DNA of 64,000 nt. Source: Flavobacteriales bacterium (GTDB lineage Bacteria > Bacteroidota > Bacteroidia > Flavobacteriales_C > GCA-002722245). Each line of letters begins with the position of its first letter. The first letter of the stretch is position 1. The notes beneath the pieces are model-generated. The model searched no databases, was not told the DNA's origin, and was given only the letters and a program-made list of their open reading frames with translations. The stretch is taken from assembly GCA_002722245.1 (NCBI GenBank), contig PBLA01000027.1:1-64000 (forward strand), given 5' to 3'. Shown piece by piece: positions 20,738-30,046 of the stretch. The position numbers and the translations under genes were made by a program.

Positions 20738-22042
20738 CTAAAAGGTTGGGGAAAGATTTTTGAATTTATTGAGCCTTTTCAGTAGTATAAGACCACATAT
20801 AAAAAACACTCCAAGAGTAGCAACACCCAATCGCTCTGAATATCCAGCTTCCATTTCTGAGGCAATAAGCTCAACACCTGAATAAGTGAATAATCCAATT
20901 ACAATTGCAACTTTTTCGGTGATGTCAAAAAAGCTAAAAAATGAAGCGTGGTCCTTTGTTTCTGGTAATAACTTAGAATAAGTTGATCGGAATAGAGACT
21001 GGATACCTCCCATGGCAAACCCAATCAATCCTGCAATTAGATATACCATCCATTTTTGATTTGCTACACAAGCGACAATACATAAAATTAAATAGATTAA
21101 TGTAGCTGCTCTTAAACCAAAAACATTACCATATCGACTTGAAATTTTCGAGAATATTAAAGCTCCTCCTATTCCTACGAATTGCATAATTAAAACAATT
21201 AATGTTAATTCATTTGCTTTCATTCCAAAGACTTTTATTGCAAATAATGGTGCAATAATTACGATTGTCTGTACGCCCAGATCAATAATAAAAAAAGAAG
21301 AAAGAAATCTTTTTAAACTCGGTAATTCTTTAATTTGTTTCCAAACTTTTTTAAGTTCTGAAAATCCTTTTTTTGCTAACTCTGCTTTTGGTAAAAGGCT
21401 TTTATTTCCTTTTGGTAAAACAGAAAAAGTCCATCTTGCCCAACCAAACCACCATAGACCTACCAAAATGAATCCAAATCGGAAAATACCCGGTCCTTCA
21501 ACTCCAAAGAATGATTTTGAAGCATCTAGTATAATAATTAAAATTAGTAATAACGATGATCCTAAATAGCCATAGGAGAAACCTTTTGCACTTACCTTAT
21601 CATGAAACTTTTTAGGGACAATTTCTGATAGAAAGCCGTTGTAAAAAACAAGACTACCACTAAATCCTATACTGGCTATAATTGCACCAAAAACTCCTAT
21701 CCAGACATTGTCTTTATCGAAAAAGTAAAGGCTTACACAAGCCATTGAACCCATAGTACTAAAAAATTGCATATATTTTTTCTTGTATCCTCCAAAATCA
21801 GCTATTCCAGAAAGTATTGGAGTTATAATGCTTATAATTAAGTAAGAAAAACATATTGCATAAGTGTATAAAGAATCAGATGATTTAAATTCTATTCCAA
21901 GAAAATTTACACCATTAGGTAAAAAGTATTTGAAAATACCAGGAAAAACAGTGGAAACGATAACCAGATTATAAGCTGAGTTGGCCCAGTCAAATATTAT
22001 CCACCCCGTAATTTGCTTTTTTCTTGTTATTTGTTTTTCCAT
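20738..22042 (-). CDS. MFS transporter, UMF1/Atg22-like family
   Basis: This is a membrane transporter of the major facilitator superfamily with about 12 hydrophobic spans in 434 residues. The opening KKQITGWIIFDWANSAYNLV is characteristic of the UMF1 (Atg22-like) branch. The later GFAMGGIQSLFRSTYSKLLP loop is typical of the same group, which includes vacuolar amino-acid effluxers in yeast. The substrate in bacteria is not known. It sits just upstream of lhgO in one operon, so a role with organic or amino acids is possible but not shown. Confidence 0.85.
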   Translation of the reverse strand: MEKQITRKKQITGWIIFDWANSAYNLVIVSTVFPGIFKYFLPNGVNFLGIEFKSSDSLYTYAICFSYLIISIITPILSGIADFGGYKKKYMQFFSTMGSMACVSLYFFDKDNVWIGVFGAIIASIGFSGSLVFYNGFLSEIVPKKFHDKVSAKGFSYGYLGSSLLLILIIILDASKSFFGVEGPGIFRFGFILVGLWWFGWARWTFSVLPKGNKSLLPKAELAKKGFSELKKVWKQIKELPSLKRFLSSFFIIDLGVQTIVIIAPLFAIKVFGMKANELTLIVLIMQFVGIGGALIFSKISSRYGNVFGLRAATLIYLILCIVACVANQKWMVYLIAGLIGFAMGGIQSLFRSTYSKLLPETKDHASFFSFFDITEKVAIVIGLFTYSGVELIASEMEAGYSERLGVATLGVFFICGLILLKRLNKFKNLSPTF

Positions 22043-22212
22043 AATGATAAATGTAAAAATTTATGGCACGAAGTTCTAATGTAAGGCATGAATAGAAAAA
22101 CACAATTTTATGGTAAACGGACTTTTTCGTTCTAAGTTTCTTTATGGGTTTTCTTTCTTTAGATAAGGGTGAGTTATGGCATAGTTCTTGAAAAAAATCA
22201 ATAAACTGAATA

Positions 22213-22494
22213 ATGAAGAAGATTTATTTAGAAGCTGTTGTTTTAGCGCTTATTTATTTAATTGTTTCCCTTATAATTATTGACATGAATATGTCCAAAG
22301 GGATTGTATTTCAGATTTTACTTTACCCCGCGAAAATCTGTTTGGCACCTTTCAGGGAAGATAAATTAATGATAGAGCACTTTAATCTCGGTCTTTTTGC
22401 GCTCTATTTACTTTGGTTACATTGTTATGTGTATTTAAAAATGTTGAAAAGGGCTTTTAAAAATAAAGAAGACGTTTCTATGAATAAGTCTTAA
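22213..22494 (+). CDS. Small membrane protein of unknown function
   Basis: The 93-residue product is not recognised. It begins [20 protein letters not shown]. It has a first hydrophobic span at about residues 6-24, a middle amphipathic region and a second span at about 60-77, then a lysine-rich tail, suggesting two membrane passes. The ATG is normal. Its last 17 bases overlap the 3' end of hemE on the opposite strand. It could be spurious, but the length, start codon and membrane pattern argue for a gene. Confidence 0.55.
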   Translation: MKKIYLEAVVLALIYLIVSLIIIDMNMSKGIVFQILLYPAKICLAPFREDKLMIEHFNLGLFALYLLWLHCYVYLKMLKRAFKNKEDVSMNKS

Positions 22495-23503
22495 CAGTAT
22501 CAATAAAACATCTCACAGCATCAGGTTTAATATCTGGATAAACACCATGTCCAAGATTAGCAATGTGGGGGCCTCCTTTAAACTTATCAAGCATTTCTTT
22601 TGTCTTTTTTTCAATTGTCCTAAAATCAGAGTAAAGGACACAGGGATCAAGATTTCCCTGTAAGGTTTTATTTGATCCAATTAATTCTCTGGAGTGTATT
22701 GGGTCCATATTCCAGTCTAAACCAATTGTTCTACAATTTAATTGACCAATTTCTCTTCGAACAAAATAAGCTCCTTTGGCGAAAACAGTTACGGGTACTT
22801 CTTCTATTGAATCACATATTTTAGCGATGTAGGGTAATGCAAATTCTTTATATTGTTCTTCTGATAAAATTCCTGCCCAACTATCAAATACTTGAACAAT
22901 TTCAACACCACATTCAATTTGGGCCTTTAAGTATTTTATGGTGGTGTCTGAGATCATTTCCAATAATTTATGCGACAACATTGGATTTGTGTACAGCATT
23001 TTTTTTGCCTTTGAGAACGTTTTGCTTCCACCACCTTCAATCATATAGGAAAAAATCGTCCAAGGGGCTCCTGCAAACCCTATAATAGGAACCCTACCTG
23101 CAAGTTCTTTCTTAGTAATTTTTATCGCATCTAATGTATAGGCTAAACCTTCGTATGCGTCTGGAATAATGAGGTTTGTTAAATCCGATTCAGTTTCAAT
23201 TGTTTTTGGAAAGTGTGGTCCTTTTTTTTCAACCATTTCATAGGTTAATCCCATTGCTTCTGGGACAACAAGGATATCACTGAAAATAATGGCGGCATCT
23301 ACATTGAGTAAATCAACAGGTTGAATGGTCACTTCTGCCGCTAATTCTGGAGTTTCCACCAACTCTTTAAATCCAGAGAGACGAGCTCTTACTTCACGAT
23401 ATTCTTTCAATATTCGTCCAGCCTGACGCATTAACCATACTGGTGTTCTTTCTACTTGTTCACCCTTAGCTGCTCGTATAATCAAATCGTTTTGATAACT
23501 CAT
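22478..23503 (-). CDS. hemE: Uroporphyrinogen decarboxylase
   Basis: HemE removes four carboxyl groups from uroporphyrinogen III to give coproporphyrinogen III in heme synthesis. The preferred start is the ATG at 23503, giving 341 residues. An upstream in-frame start at 23533 adds ten unlikely residues. Signatures are [59 protein letters not shown] and the closing [16 protein letters not shown]. It stands alone on this strand; hemH lies about 22 kb further on. Confidence 0.97.
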   Translation of the reverse strand: MSYQNDLIIRAAKGEQVERTPVWLMRQAGRILKEYREVRARLSGFKELVETPELAAEVTIQPVDLLNVDAAIIFSDILVVPEAMGLTYEMVEKKGPHFPKTIETESDLTNLIIPDAYEGLAYTLDAIKITKKELAGRVPIIGFAGAPWTIFSYMIEGGGSKTFSKAKKMLYTNPMLSHKLLEMISDTTIKYLKAQIECGVEIVQVFDSWAGILSEEQYKEFALPYIAKICDSIEEVPVTVFAKGAYFVRREIGQLNCRTIGLDWNMDPIHSRELIGSNKTLQGNLDPCVLYSDFRTIEKKTKEMLDKFKGGPHIANLGHGVYPDIKPDAVRCFIDTVKTYS

Positions 23504-23623
23504 AACCTTCTTATTTAACGTAAAACTACCCAATATTCCGTTATTATGAGGTCATAAAATTGTAAACTTCATCGAAGCGGAATTTAAATTTTATTGATCA
23601 GTTTAAATTGACGGGCGTTAGGA

Positions 23624-23653
23624 TTGATTTCATTAAATAAAAAGGTTAATTTG
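23624..23653 (+). promoter_or_regulatory. Predicted promoter of the DinB-like gene
   Basis: TTG at 23624-23626 and TTAATTTG at 23646-23653 are separated by 19 nt, matching the Bacteroidota pattern TTG-N19-TAnnTTTG with one mismatch. The start codon follows 22 nt after the -7 box. Confidence 0.45.
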
Positions 23654-23675
23654 CGGAAAGCAAAATTATAGAGCT

Positions 23676-24119
23676 ATGAAAGACTTGTTTTTGTACAACA
23701 AAAAATCCAACGATCTAATTATTCATTCTATGTTGGAGGCTGGCTTTGCCCATAAGCGTGTAATTGAGGAAATATCTCATATATTAAATACGCATTACAT
23801 GTGGATTGCTCAACTGAAAGGAGAACGTTATAATAAAAATTTATGGCAACCTATTTCTACTGACGATTTGTTTAAAGCAAACAACCTAGTTCATCAAAAA
23901 ACGGAAGAGTTTTTAGCACAAGAAATGGATCAACTGTTTTTAATTGAAAAAGGAGATGATCAAATAAAGAAACCGCTTAAAGCTATTCTTTATGAAATTA
24001 TCTTATTTTCAAATCAGCATCGTGCAAAAGTGGAGGTGTTGTTTAAAAAATTTAACATTTACTCACCTAGTTTAAGTTATTTAGATGTGAAACAACTTGA
24101 CGTTCTCGAAGAATTTTAG
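23676..24119 (+). CDS. DinB-like four-helix protein
   Basis: The 147-residue protein resembles the DinB/YfiT superfamily of small four-helix-bundle proteins, many of which bind a metal through three His. Visible features are ISHILNTHYMWIAQLKG at about residues 34-50 and FSNQHRAKVEVLFKKF near the C-terminal end. Both carry His at positions where the family binds metal. The function is not known; some relatives act in thiol transfer or stress responses. Its last 4 bases overlap the 3' end of the next gene, which runs in the opposite direction. Confidence 0.65.
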   Translation: MKDLFLYNKKSNDLIIHSMLEAGFAHKRVIEEISHILNTHYMWIAQLKGERYNKNLWQPISTDDLFKANNLVHQKTEEFLAQEMDQLFLIEKGDDQIKKPLKAILYEIILFSNQHRAKVEVLFKKFNIYSPSLSYLDVKQLDVLEEF

Positions 24120-24544
24120 TCGTCACTTGGAATCCCAAAATCAATGATCTCAGATTTTCCTGGGAATACATGGACTAGTGTATAATATTCTATTTCATTG
24201 ATTTCTATTAGGATGTAATATTGTTTTGGCGTTTGACGAGGAAGAGTTAAATCATGCATAAACTCAACATCACCGTCTTTTAATGCATGGGTAACCTCAA
24301 GTTGGGTTAATTTTAATTTCTCAAGTTCATCTTGTGCTTTTTCTAAAAAGATGATTTTTTTCGGGTAGGTTTCATTCACTGCGTTTCTCCACTCAAGTAC
24401 CATAGAGATGACCTTGTTATTAGGAAGCCATGACATATATTTTTCTAGAGGCTTATCTTTACGTAAAGACAGAGTGAAAAGTAGAAAAAAAGTCATTATT
24501 CCAGCGCTTGAAAAAAATATAAAAAAACGTCTACCTCTTGTCAT
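24116..24544 (-). CDS. Hypothetical single-pass membrane protein
   Basis: The 142 residues are not recognised. Basic residues (MTRGRR) are followed by one hydrophobic segment (about 7-26, FFIFFSSAGIMTFFLLFTLS). A soluble domain of about 110 residues follows with a helical part and then short strands (KQYYILIEINEIEYYTLVHV). This suggests an inner-membrane anchor with a periplasmic domain. It lies 36 nt after the cyclo-ligase gene on the same strand and could be expressed with it. Confidence 0.6.
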   Translation of the reverse strand: MTRGRRFFIFFSSAGIMTFFLLFTLSLRKDKPLEKYMSWLPNNKVISMVLEWRNAVNETYPKKIIFLEKAQDELEKLKLTQLEVTHALKDGDVEFMHDLTLPRQTPKQYYILIEINEIEYYTLVHVFPGKSEIIDFGIPSDD

Positions 24545-24580
24545 GTAACAAAGTTAGAATTTTTGAATGGAATTCATTTT

Positions 24581-25147
24581 TTAGAACGTGTAAATATTAA
24601 TTGGAGTTATGCATTGATCAAGTTTAACGTCCATATCCTGTAAATCATCAATTTTAGGAATGGCTTCAAATACACAAACACCTACTTTAAGGATATTTTG
24701 AGATAATGTTTTGAAGAATTTATCATAAAATCCTTTGCCGTAACCAACACGATAACCGGATTGATCAAATGCTAGTAAGGGAGTAATTACAAAATCAATT
24801 TCAGACTCTTTAATCCATTGAGGCGATTCAGGTTCAGGAATGTTAAAGGCTCCCTTTACTATTTTTGTATTTTGTGTAATTAATGCTGATTTCATTGTTT
24901 GAGTAGAAAAATCACTTACTGGTGCAGCAATGTTGATTTGATTCCTCCAGCAATAGTCAAAGATTACTTGTGTATTAATTTCCTTCATTGCTTTTATTGG
25001 TAAAAAGCAATGAATCATTTTAGGCTCTAACGCCTCAATTTTTTGAATTAATTGTTGATTAATTAAGGTTGATTTGACTTCAAGATCCTCTTCACTCAAT
25101 TTATCGCGTAAATTTTTAAATCTTATTCTAAGGGCATCTTTTTTCAA
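24581..25147 (-). CDS. 5-formyltetrahydrofolate cyclo-ligase
   Basis: This enzyme uses ATP to convert 5-formyl-THF to 5,10-methenyl-THF and returns the storage folate to one-carbon metabolism. The 188 residues begin KKDALRIRFKNLRDKLS, a typical start. The substrate-binding signature PLLAFDQSGYRVGYGKGFYD is at about residues 130-150. The only plausible start codon is TTG at 25147; no in-frame ATG lies nearby. The intergenic region to the divergent peroxiredoxin gene is 125 nt and must hold both promoters. Confidence 0.9.
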   Translation of the reverse strand: MKKDALRIRFKNLRDKLSEEDLEVKSTLINQQLIQKIEALEPKMIHCFLPIKAMKEINTQVIFDYCWRNQINIAAPVSDFSTQTMKSALITQNTKIVKGAFNIPEPESPQWIKESEIDFVITPLLAFDQSGYRVGYGKGFYDKFFKTLSQNILKVGVCVFEAIPKIDDLQDMDVKLDQCITPINIYTF

Positions 25148-25231
25148 AATCGTATTTTCTGTAAAAATATTACAAAAATTCTTTAAGAATATTTGTTAGA
25201 TTGATTCTTCTTTTCTTACATTATAGAAAGA

Positions 25232-25239
25232 TAGTTTTG
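25232..25239 (+). promoter_or_regulatory. Predicted -7 box of the bcp-recA unit
   Basis: TAGTTTTG is a perfect match to TAnnTTTG and lies 33 nt before the bcp ATG. The upstream -33 region is T-rich but has no exact TTG at the right distance. Confidence 0.45.
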
Positions 25240-25272
25240 ACAAAAAAACTGTCAATTAAAAAAAAGTAGAAA

Positions 25273-25734
25273 ATGACAGCATTAAAAGAAGGAGATAAGG
25301 CTCCAGATTTCAAGGGAATTATTGAAAATGGTAGTGAAATAACATTATCAGATTATAAAGGTAAAAAGTTGGTATTGTATTTTTACCCCAAGGATAATAC
25401 CCCTGGATGCACTGCTCAGGCCTGTAATTTAACAGAAAACCAAACTATTTTAAAAGAAGCAGGGTTTGAAATATTAGGAGTTAGTGCGGATTCAGCAAAG
25501 AAGCATACAAATTTCATCCAAAAATATAGTTTAGGTTTTTCTCTTATTGCGGATGAAGAAAAAGAGGTGATTAAAGCCTATCAAGTGTGGGGTCCAAAAA
25601 AATTTATGGGAAAAGAATTTGATGGAATTCACAGAACTACTTTTGTAATTAATGAGGAGGGTGTAATTGAACGTGTTTTTACAAAGGTGAAAACAAAAGA
25701 GCATGCAAATCAAATTTTAGAATCATATAAATAA
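25273..25734 (+). CDS. bcp: Thioredoxin-dependent peroxiredoxin, Bcp/PrxQ type
   Basis: This peroxiredoxin reduces hydrogen peroxide and alkyl hydroperoxides using thioredoxin. The 153 residues contain the active-site motif [20 protein letters not shown]. The peroxidatic Cys46 and resolving Cys51 are spaced CxxxxC, typical of the PrxQ subfamily. The conserved Arg is present in [13 protein letters not shown]. recA starts 8 nt downstream, so both are probably on one transcript, linking peroxide defence and DNA repair. Confidence 0.95.
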   Translation: MTALKEGDKAPDFKGIIENGSEITLSDYKGKKLVLYFYPKDNTPGCTAQACNLTENQTILKEAGFEILGVSADSAKKHTNFIQKYSLGFSLIADEEKEVIKAYQVWGPKKFMGKEFDGIHRTTFVINEEGVIERVFTKVKTKEHANQILESYK

Positions 25735-25742
25735 GCAATAAA

Positions 25743-26744
25743 ATGGCTGAAGTAAATCAGGAAAAGTTGAAAGCTTTACAAATGACAATGGATCGTTTGG
25801 ATAAAGCGTACGGCAAAGGAACAGTAATGAGACTAGGTGATGATTCAACGCAAGATGTTGAGGTGATTTCTACTGGTTCAATTTCATTAGATTTGGCGTT
25901 AGGAATAAAGGGATTGCCCAAAGGAAGAATTGTAGAGGTTTATGGTCCAGAATCTTCCGGTAAAACAACGTTAGCTATTCATGCTATCGCAGAAGCTCAA
26001 AAGAAAGGAGGGATTTGTGCTATTATTGATGCTGAGCACGCTTTTGATCGATTTTATGCTGAGTCTTTAGGGGTGAATACTGAGGAGCTATTAATATCTC
26101 AACCTGATAATGGTGAGCAAGCATTGGAAATTGCGGATAATCTTATTAGTTCTGGCGCAATTGATTTGTTAGTGGTAGATTCTGTTGCTGCATTAACACC
26201 AAAAGCCGAAATTGAGGGTGAGATGGGAGATTCTAGAATGGGACTTCAAGCGCGTTTGATGTCTCAAGCATTGAGAAAGCTAACCGCTACAATTAAAAAG
26301 AGTGGATCGTGTGTTATTTTTATTAACCAGTTGAGGGAAAAAATAGGGGTTATGTTTGGTAACCCAGAAACTACCACTGGTGGTAACGCGCTTAAATTTT
26401 ATGCATCGATTAGAATTGACATTCGAAGAATTAGTCAAATTAAATCTGGTGATGAGGTTATCGGTAACCGAACAAGAGTGAAAGTGATTAAAAATAAACT
26501 AGCTCCACCATTTAGAAAAGCTGAATTTGATATTATGTTTGGAGAAGGCTTCTCTAAAGCTGGAGAAATTATTGATCTCGGTGTTGATAAAGGTATCATT
26601 AAGAAGTCTGGATCTTGGTTTAGCTATGGAGATACTAAACTTGGTCAAGGAAGAGATGCTGTAAAAGCTTTAATTAAGGATAATGAGGAATTATCTCTTG
26701 AGTTAGAAGAAAAGATTTTTACTGCTATAGAAACTGAGGAATAA
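25743..26744 (+). CDS. recA: Recombinase RecA
   Basis: RecA forms filaments on single-stranded DNA, promotes strand exchange and triggers LexA-type cleavage where that system exists. The 333 residues have Walker A GPESSGKT at 68-75, the [20 protein letters not shown] segment and the L2-region motif [20 protein letters not shown]. The C-terminal acidic tail is short. No SOS-box-like sequence was recognised upstream, where bcp is in front. Confidence 0.98.
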   Translation: MAEVNQEKLKALQMTMDRLDKAYGKGTVMRLGDDSTQDVEVISTGSISLDLALGIKGLPKGRIVEVYGPESSGKTTLAIHAIAEAQKKGGICAIIDAEHAFDRFYAESLGVNTEELLISQPDNGEQALEIADNLISSGAIDLLVVDSVAALTPKAEIEGEMGDSRMGLQARLMSQALRKLTATIKKSGSCVIFINQLREKIGVMFGNPETTTGGNALKFYASIRIDIRRISQIKSGDEVIGNRTRVKVIKNKLAPPFRKAEFDIMFGEGFSKAGEIIDLGVDKGIIKKSGSWFSYGDTKLGQGRDAVKALIKDNEELSLELEEKIFTAIETEE

Positions 26745-26770
26745 TACAGTTTATGATTGAATATAGACCA

Positions 26771-26799
26771 AAAGGGCTTCTGTTAAGAAGCCCTTTTTT
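26771..26799 (+). terminator. Intrinsic terminator after recA
   Basis: GGGCTTC pairs with GAAGCCC (seven bp) around TGTTAA? loop bases, with three A residues before and six T residues after. It lies 26 nt after the recA stop and only 11 nt before the next ORF. Confidence 0.9.
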
Positions 26800-26810
26800 A
26801 TCTTTAATAA

Positions 26811-27719
26811 ATGACGCATAAACGTTTGACTATGACGGTTTTTATACAGAAATACGTGTCTTTTTTTTTCGTGCTTTGTATTTTATTTTCTTGTTCCTCT
26901 AAGCATCAAGTAAAAGATTTGATTCAAGAGGGAGAACAGTTTCTTTCGGAAAATATGCTTGATTCCGCCCAGAGACGGTTTGAAATGATTTGCCGATTGG
27001 ATTCGTTCAATCTTAAGGCACTTAATCACCTTGGTGATATTCATTTTAAAAAGGTTGAAATAGGAAAATCCTTCCGCTATTTTACACGCTCTATACGAGC
27101 GGATTCAATTCAACCAGATGTTTACTTAAAATTAGCAGAGATTAAACTGATGTTAGGGAAGTATCGTGAAGTTTTTCAAACGATTAACAAAGCGTTCAAA
27201 ATAAATTCGCAACTGCCACACGGATATTTTATGAAAGGTGTTGCGTACAAACATATCGGAGATACTACAAAAGCAATATCAAGTTTTAAAACGGCAATTG
27301 AATTACGTCACGATTTTTCTCCAGTGTATTATGAGCTTGGGTTACTTTTAACGTTAAAAAATGATTCCCTTGCTCTTCCGTATTATGAAAACGGATTACG
27401 TCTTACTCCAAATGATGTTGGATTAAAGGCAAGTTTTGCATGGGCACTTGATCAATTTAACCGACCAATACAGGCCAATAAAATTTATTTTGAAACGGTG
27501 AGAGATTTTCCAAATTATATGGAGGTTAAGTCAAACTACGCTGTGTTTAAAAATAAGATCGGAGAAATTGATACTGCGTTAATATTGTGTAATCAGCTTT
27601 TGAATAAAGCTCCACGTAATGAAAAGATACTTAATTTAAAAGGAATTATACTAAAGCGTAAGGGACACTTCAACGAAGCGCAGAAGATCTATGATTTACT
27701 TCATGGGATTAACCAGTAA
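26811..27719 (+). CDS. TPR-repeat lipoprotein
   Basis: The protein has a lipoprotein signal peptide ending LFSC (Cys28 from this start) and then roughly seven degenerate tetratricopeptide repeats. Examples are FNLKALNHLGDIHFKKVEI, GYFMKGVAYKHIGDTTKAIS and PVYYELGLLLTLKNDSLALP. TPR domains mediate protein contacts, so it is probably an envelope scaffold of unknown role. The ATG at 26832 gives a more usual 20-residue signal and may be the real start, because the first ATG is only 12 nt from the recA terminator. Nine T residues at 26861-26869 encode the Phe-rich core of the signal. Confidence 0.8.
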   Translation: MTHKRLTMTVFIQKYVSFFFVLCILFSCSSKHQVKDLIQEGEQFLSENMLDSAQRRFEMICRLDSFNLKALNHLGDIHFKKVEIGKSFRYFTRSIRADSIQPDVYLKLAEIKLMLGKYREVFQTINKAFKINSQLPHGYFMKGVAYKHIGDTTKAISSFKTAIELRHDFSPVYYELGLLLTLKNDSLALPYYENGLRLTPNDVGLKASFAWALDQFNRPIQANKIYFETVRDFPNYMEVKSNYAVFKNKIGEIDTALILCNQLLNKAPRNEKILNLKGIILKRKGHFNEAQKIYDLLHGINQ

Positions 27720-27750
27720 AACAGAATGTTAATTACCACGGATTAAAGTG

Positions 27751-29241
27751 CTATTGAACGGGAGCCTCCCAAGCATCTTTTGTGATCATTAAGGCCTCTT
27801 GCACAGTTATGCGACTTCCTGCGTTATATGCAGTGACAAACGGTCCTTTAATATTATAGTTTTCTTTGGCTAGTGTTCTGTGTGCACTAGCACTCATATA
27901 TTGTTTAAAGTCACCAACGGTATATTTATGCCATCCTTCATGCATGTTTTTGTATATCTTTTCATTGACATTATGGTTCTTAACAAAATGGTTTGTAGAC
28001 ACTTCTTTTTTAAGTGCACATATCTGAACTCTGTAATTTACTTCATGATTTGCATTTTCAGTTGGCTCTTGTCCTAATGGCACTAAACTATTCCCATTAT
28101 CATCTACTTTTGGACCATTTGAATCGTATGTATTAGAGGCTGTAGAGGCTTCGGTATTATCTGATGAGGCCGTTTCTTGTGTGTCTTTTTCGCTCGGTTG
28201 ATCAGTTGTGGCTATTTGATCGGTTGGCATGTCTTTCTGAGGTTTATTACCTTCTGGCGTATTGTTTTCTGTATCTGTTACCTCATCTTCTTTTTGGATT
28301 TCGTCAGGGTTCTCTGGTGTTGATTCAGCGTTTGTTTGCTCTGTTGTATTTACTGCTAAAGTTTCGTCAGAGGTTTTATTGATTGAAATAGAGGTTCCAT
28401 CAATTAAATATTGCTTTGTGTCACTTCCGTCTAAATATGAAATTTTTCCATCAATGACTTTATTTCCACTAAGGGTTGGGTCCACAGCGACTTTATAACT
28501 TACCGTAAAGTCATCCTCTGCAGGAAGTGTCATCCACAAGAATTTAACTTGAGATCCTTTTTGACTAAAAATTGCACCATTTGCCTCTACTTCTTGCGCC
28601 GTAAATCCTTCTGGAACATTCTCAATGATTTTTCCTACACCCGATACGTTTGATTTTTTAATATTAAGTTTAACTACGAATGTACCTCCGGATACAATTT
28701 GGGAGGCATCAAACGTTCTTGTGCAGCTTAAGTCTGTTGAACTCTTTCCAGATGCGACATTAATTCCTGTTCCAGATGTTTCTGCATTTGCTTGGTTTGG
28801 AGCTCCAGTATTTGTATTTGGAGAGACGTTGATATTACTTGTTACTAAATCCTTGCTCATTCTTTCACCATCCTTGACAAAAGATATTTTACCACTGAAA
28901 TTGAAATCACCTGCAATGGATCGATCTGTGGCTACTTTTAATTTTACTGTAAATTCTGGATCTGATGGCAATGAAATCCAAATTAATTTCATTTTTTGAT
29001 CATAGAATGTGAATGTACCTCCTTTTCCTTCTAACAATTCAGCTGTAAATCCCTCTGGAAAGTTTAACTGTAATTTTGCGAAATTAGAAATCTCACCCTT
29101 ATTGATCTTTACATCCATAATAAATGATTCTCCTGCTGCGATTTCGTTTGGAGTCTCAAACGAGATATTCATTTCTGATTGGGTGAAAAAACTTGCTATA
29201 CTTAAAATTAGAATTGATGAAGCCGCAAAAATACTTTTCAT
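27751..29241 (-). CDS. Secreted protein with duplicated beta domain and SPOR-like C-terminus
   Basis: The 496-residue protein starts with a signal peptide (residues 1 to about 22). Two homologous domains follow at about 24-140 and 172-288. Each carries a PEGFTA motif, a W-containing ISLP or MTLP turn, FTV-x3-KVA, and a closing GKIS strand. A Thr/Glu/Asn-rich disordered linker fills about 290-400. The C-terminal region (about 403-496) begins YRVQICALKKEV, contains HEGWHKYTVGDFKQY and ends with SRITVQEALMITKDAW. This resembles SPOR-type domains, which in other proteins bind denuded peptidoglycan. The exact family is not recognised. The gene is alone, with a 239-nt upstream gap. Confidence 0.75.
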   Translation of the reverse strand: MKSIFAASSILILSIASFFTQSEMNISFETPNEIAAGESFIMDVKINKGEISNFAKLQLNFPEGFTAELLEGKGGTFTFYDQKMKLIWISLPSDPEFTVKLKVATDRSIAGDFNFSGKISFVKDGERMSKDLVTSNINVSPNTNTGAPNQANAETSGTGINVASGKSSTDLSCTRTFDASQIVSGGTFVVKLNIKKSNVSGVGKIIENVPEGFTAQEVEANGAIFSQKGSQVKFLWMTLPAEDDFTVSYKVAVDPTLSGNKVIDGKISYLDGSDTKQYLIDGTSISINKTSDETLAVNTTEQTNAESTPENPDEIQKEDEVTDTENNTPEGNKPQKDMPTDQIATTDQPSEKDTQETASSDNTEASTASNTYDSNGPKVDDNGNSLVPLGQEPTENANHEVNYRVQICALKKEVSTNHFVKNHNVNEKIYKNMHEGWHKYTVGDFKQYMSASAHRTLAKENYNIKGPFVTAYNAGSRITVQEALMITKDAWEAPVQ

Positions 29242-29398
29242 AATAGCCTGTTTAGACCATATACACCTCTAAACGACTCGCTACACACAACCAACAATTA
29301 ACAAGTATTTAAAATTGCATATGGATATATTGATCCTAAACAAATCTAACTGATGGATGTTATCAAGGTTTTGTGTATTGTCCTTTTCTATTCACAGA

Positions 29399-29414
29399 AT
29401 GTTGTGAACAACAT
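29399..29414. repeat. 16-bp inverted repeat in the leader region
   Basis: ATGTTGT and ACAACAT form perfect 7-bp arms around GA. The site lies about 158 nt upstream of the secreted-protein start and 67 nt past the end of the cold-shock-domain gene. It could be an operator for a dimeric regulator or a small hairpin at the end of the upstream transcript. No T-run follows, so it is a poor terminator. Confidence 0.4.
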
Positions 29415-29480
29415 GTTAATATTAAGCGTTAAAAGGTTACCGTGATCATTAGCCAGAAAGTCTAATGTCATATGAGAATT

Positions 29481-29927
29481 TTATATTTTGGTAACATTGG
29501 ATGCTACAAATCCTTTTGGTCCTTTTTCTATTTCAAAACTCACTTTGTCTCCTTCATGTATCTCCCCATTTATTTTATTAACATGCACAAAATATGACTC
29601 GTTTGAATCAAGGTCTTTGATAAAACCATAGCCTTTTTCGTCGTTAAAAAAGGTTACCTTACCATTTAATAGAGAGTCAGTGGGTTCGGATTCAATTTTA
29701 GAATAATCTAGATTAATTGATTCAGCCTTGATTTTCTTCTTTTTGCTCTCATCGGGAGGAGTGTCTACAATTTGCCCATTTTCATCAACATAGGCTAACA
29801 TGTCTTCGAATTTCCCACTCGATGCATTCTCTTTCCTTTGTTGCTTTCGAAGTGCTTTTTCTTCTCGCTTTTTGATTCTTTTTTTTTCGCGATCTTTTTT
29901 CCCAAAAGTTTCTTGTGACCTTCCCAT
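29481..29927 (-). CDS. Cold-shock-domain protein with charged N-terminal extension
   Basis: The 148-residue protein ends in a cold-shock domain (about 85-148). RNP1 is seen in GKVTFFNDEKGYGFIKD and RNP2 in SYFVHVNKI. The first 35 residues are almost all Lys, Arg, Glu and Gln (KKDREKKRIKKREEKALRKQ), followed by an acidic segment FEDMLAYVDENGQIVDTPPD. This architecture is widespread in Bacteroidota and probably binds RNA or single-stranded DNA. The gaps on both sides exceed 100 nt, so it is likely expressed alone. Confidence 0.88.
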   Translation of the reverse strand: MGRSQETFGKKDREKKRIKKREEKALRKQQRKENASSGKFEDMLAYVDENGQIVDTPPDESKKKKIKAESINLDYSKIESEPTDSLLNGKVTFFNDEKGYGFIKDLDSNESYFVHVNKINGEIHEGDKVSFEIEKGPKGFVASNVTKI

Positions 29928-30046
29928 GTTTAAAGTTTGTTTTTTTAAATAGACCTAATGTTCAACAAACTTTAACAGAATGCTTATATAAAGACCGATA
30001 TAAATAATATGAAATAAAGGTACTTATTTAATGGAGTAAGTACAAG

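Noticed and set aside
26861-26869. Nine T residues in the TPR lipoprotein as a second slippage site
   Set aside because: They encode Phe residues in the signal-peptide core, and neither shifted frame gives a sensible product that I can see.
28164-29272. Four + strand ORFs opposite the SPOR-like protein
   Set aside because: They mirror the repeats of the sense gene and lack plausible starts or families.
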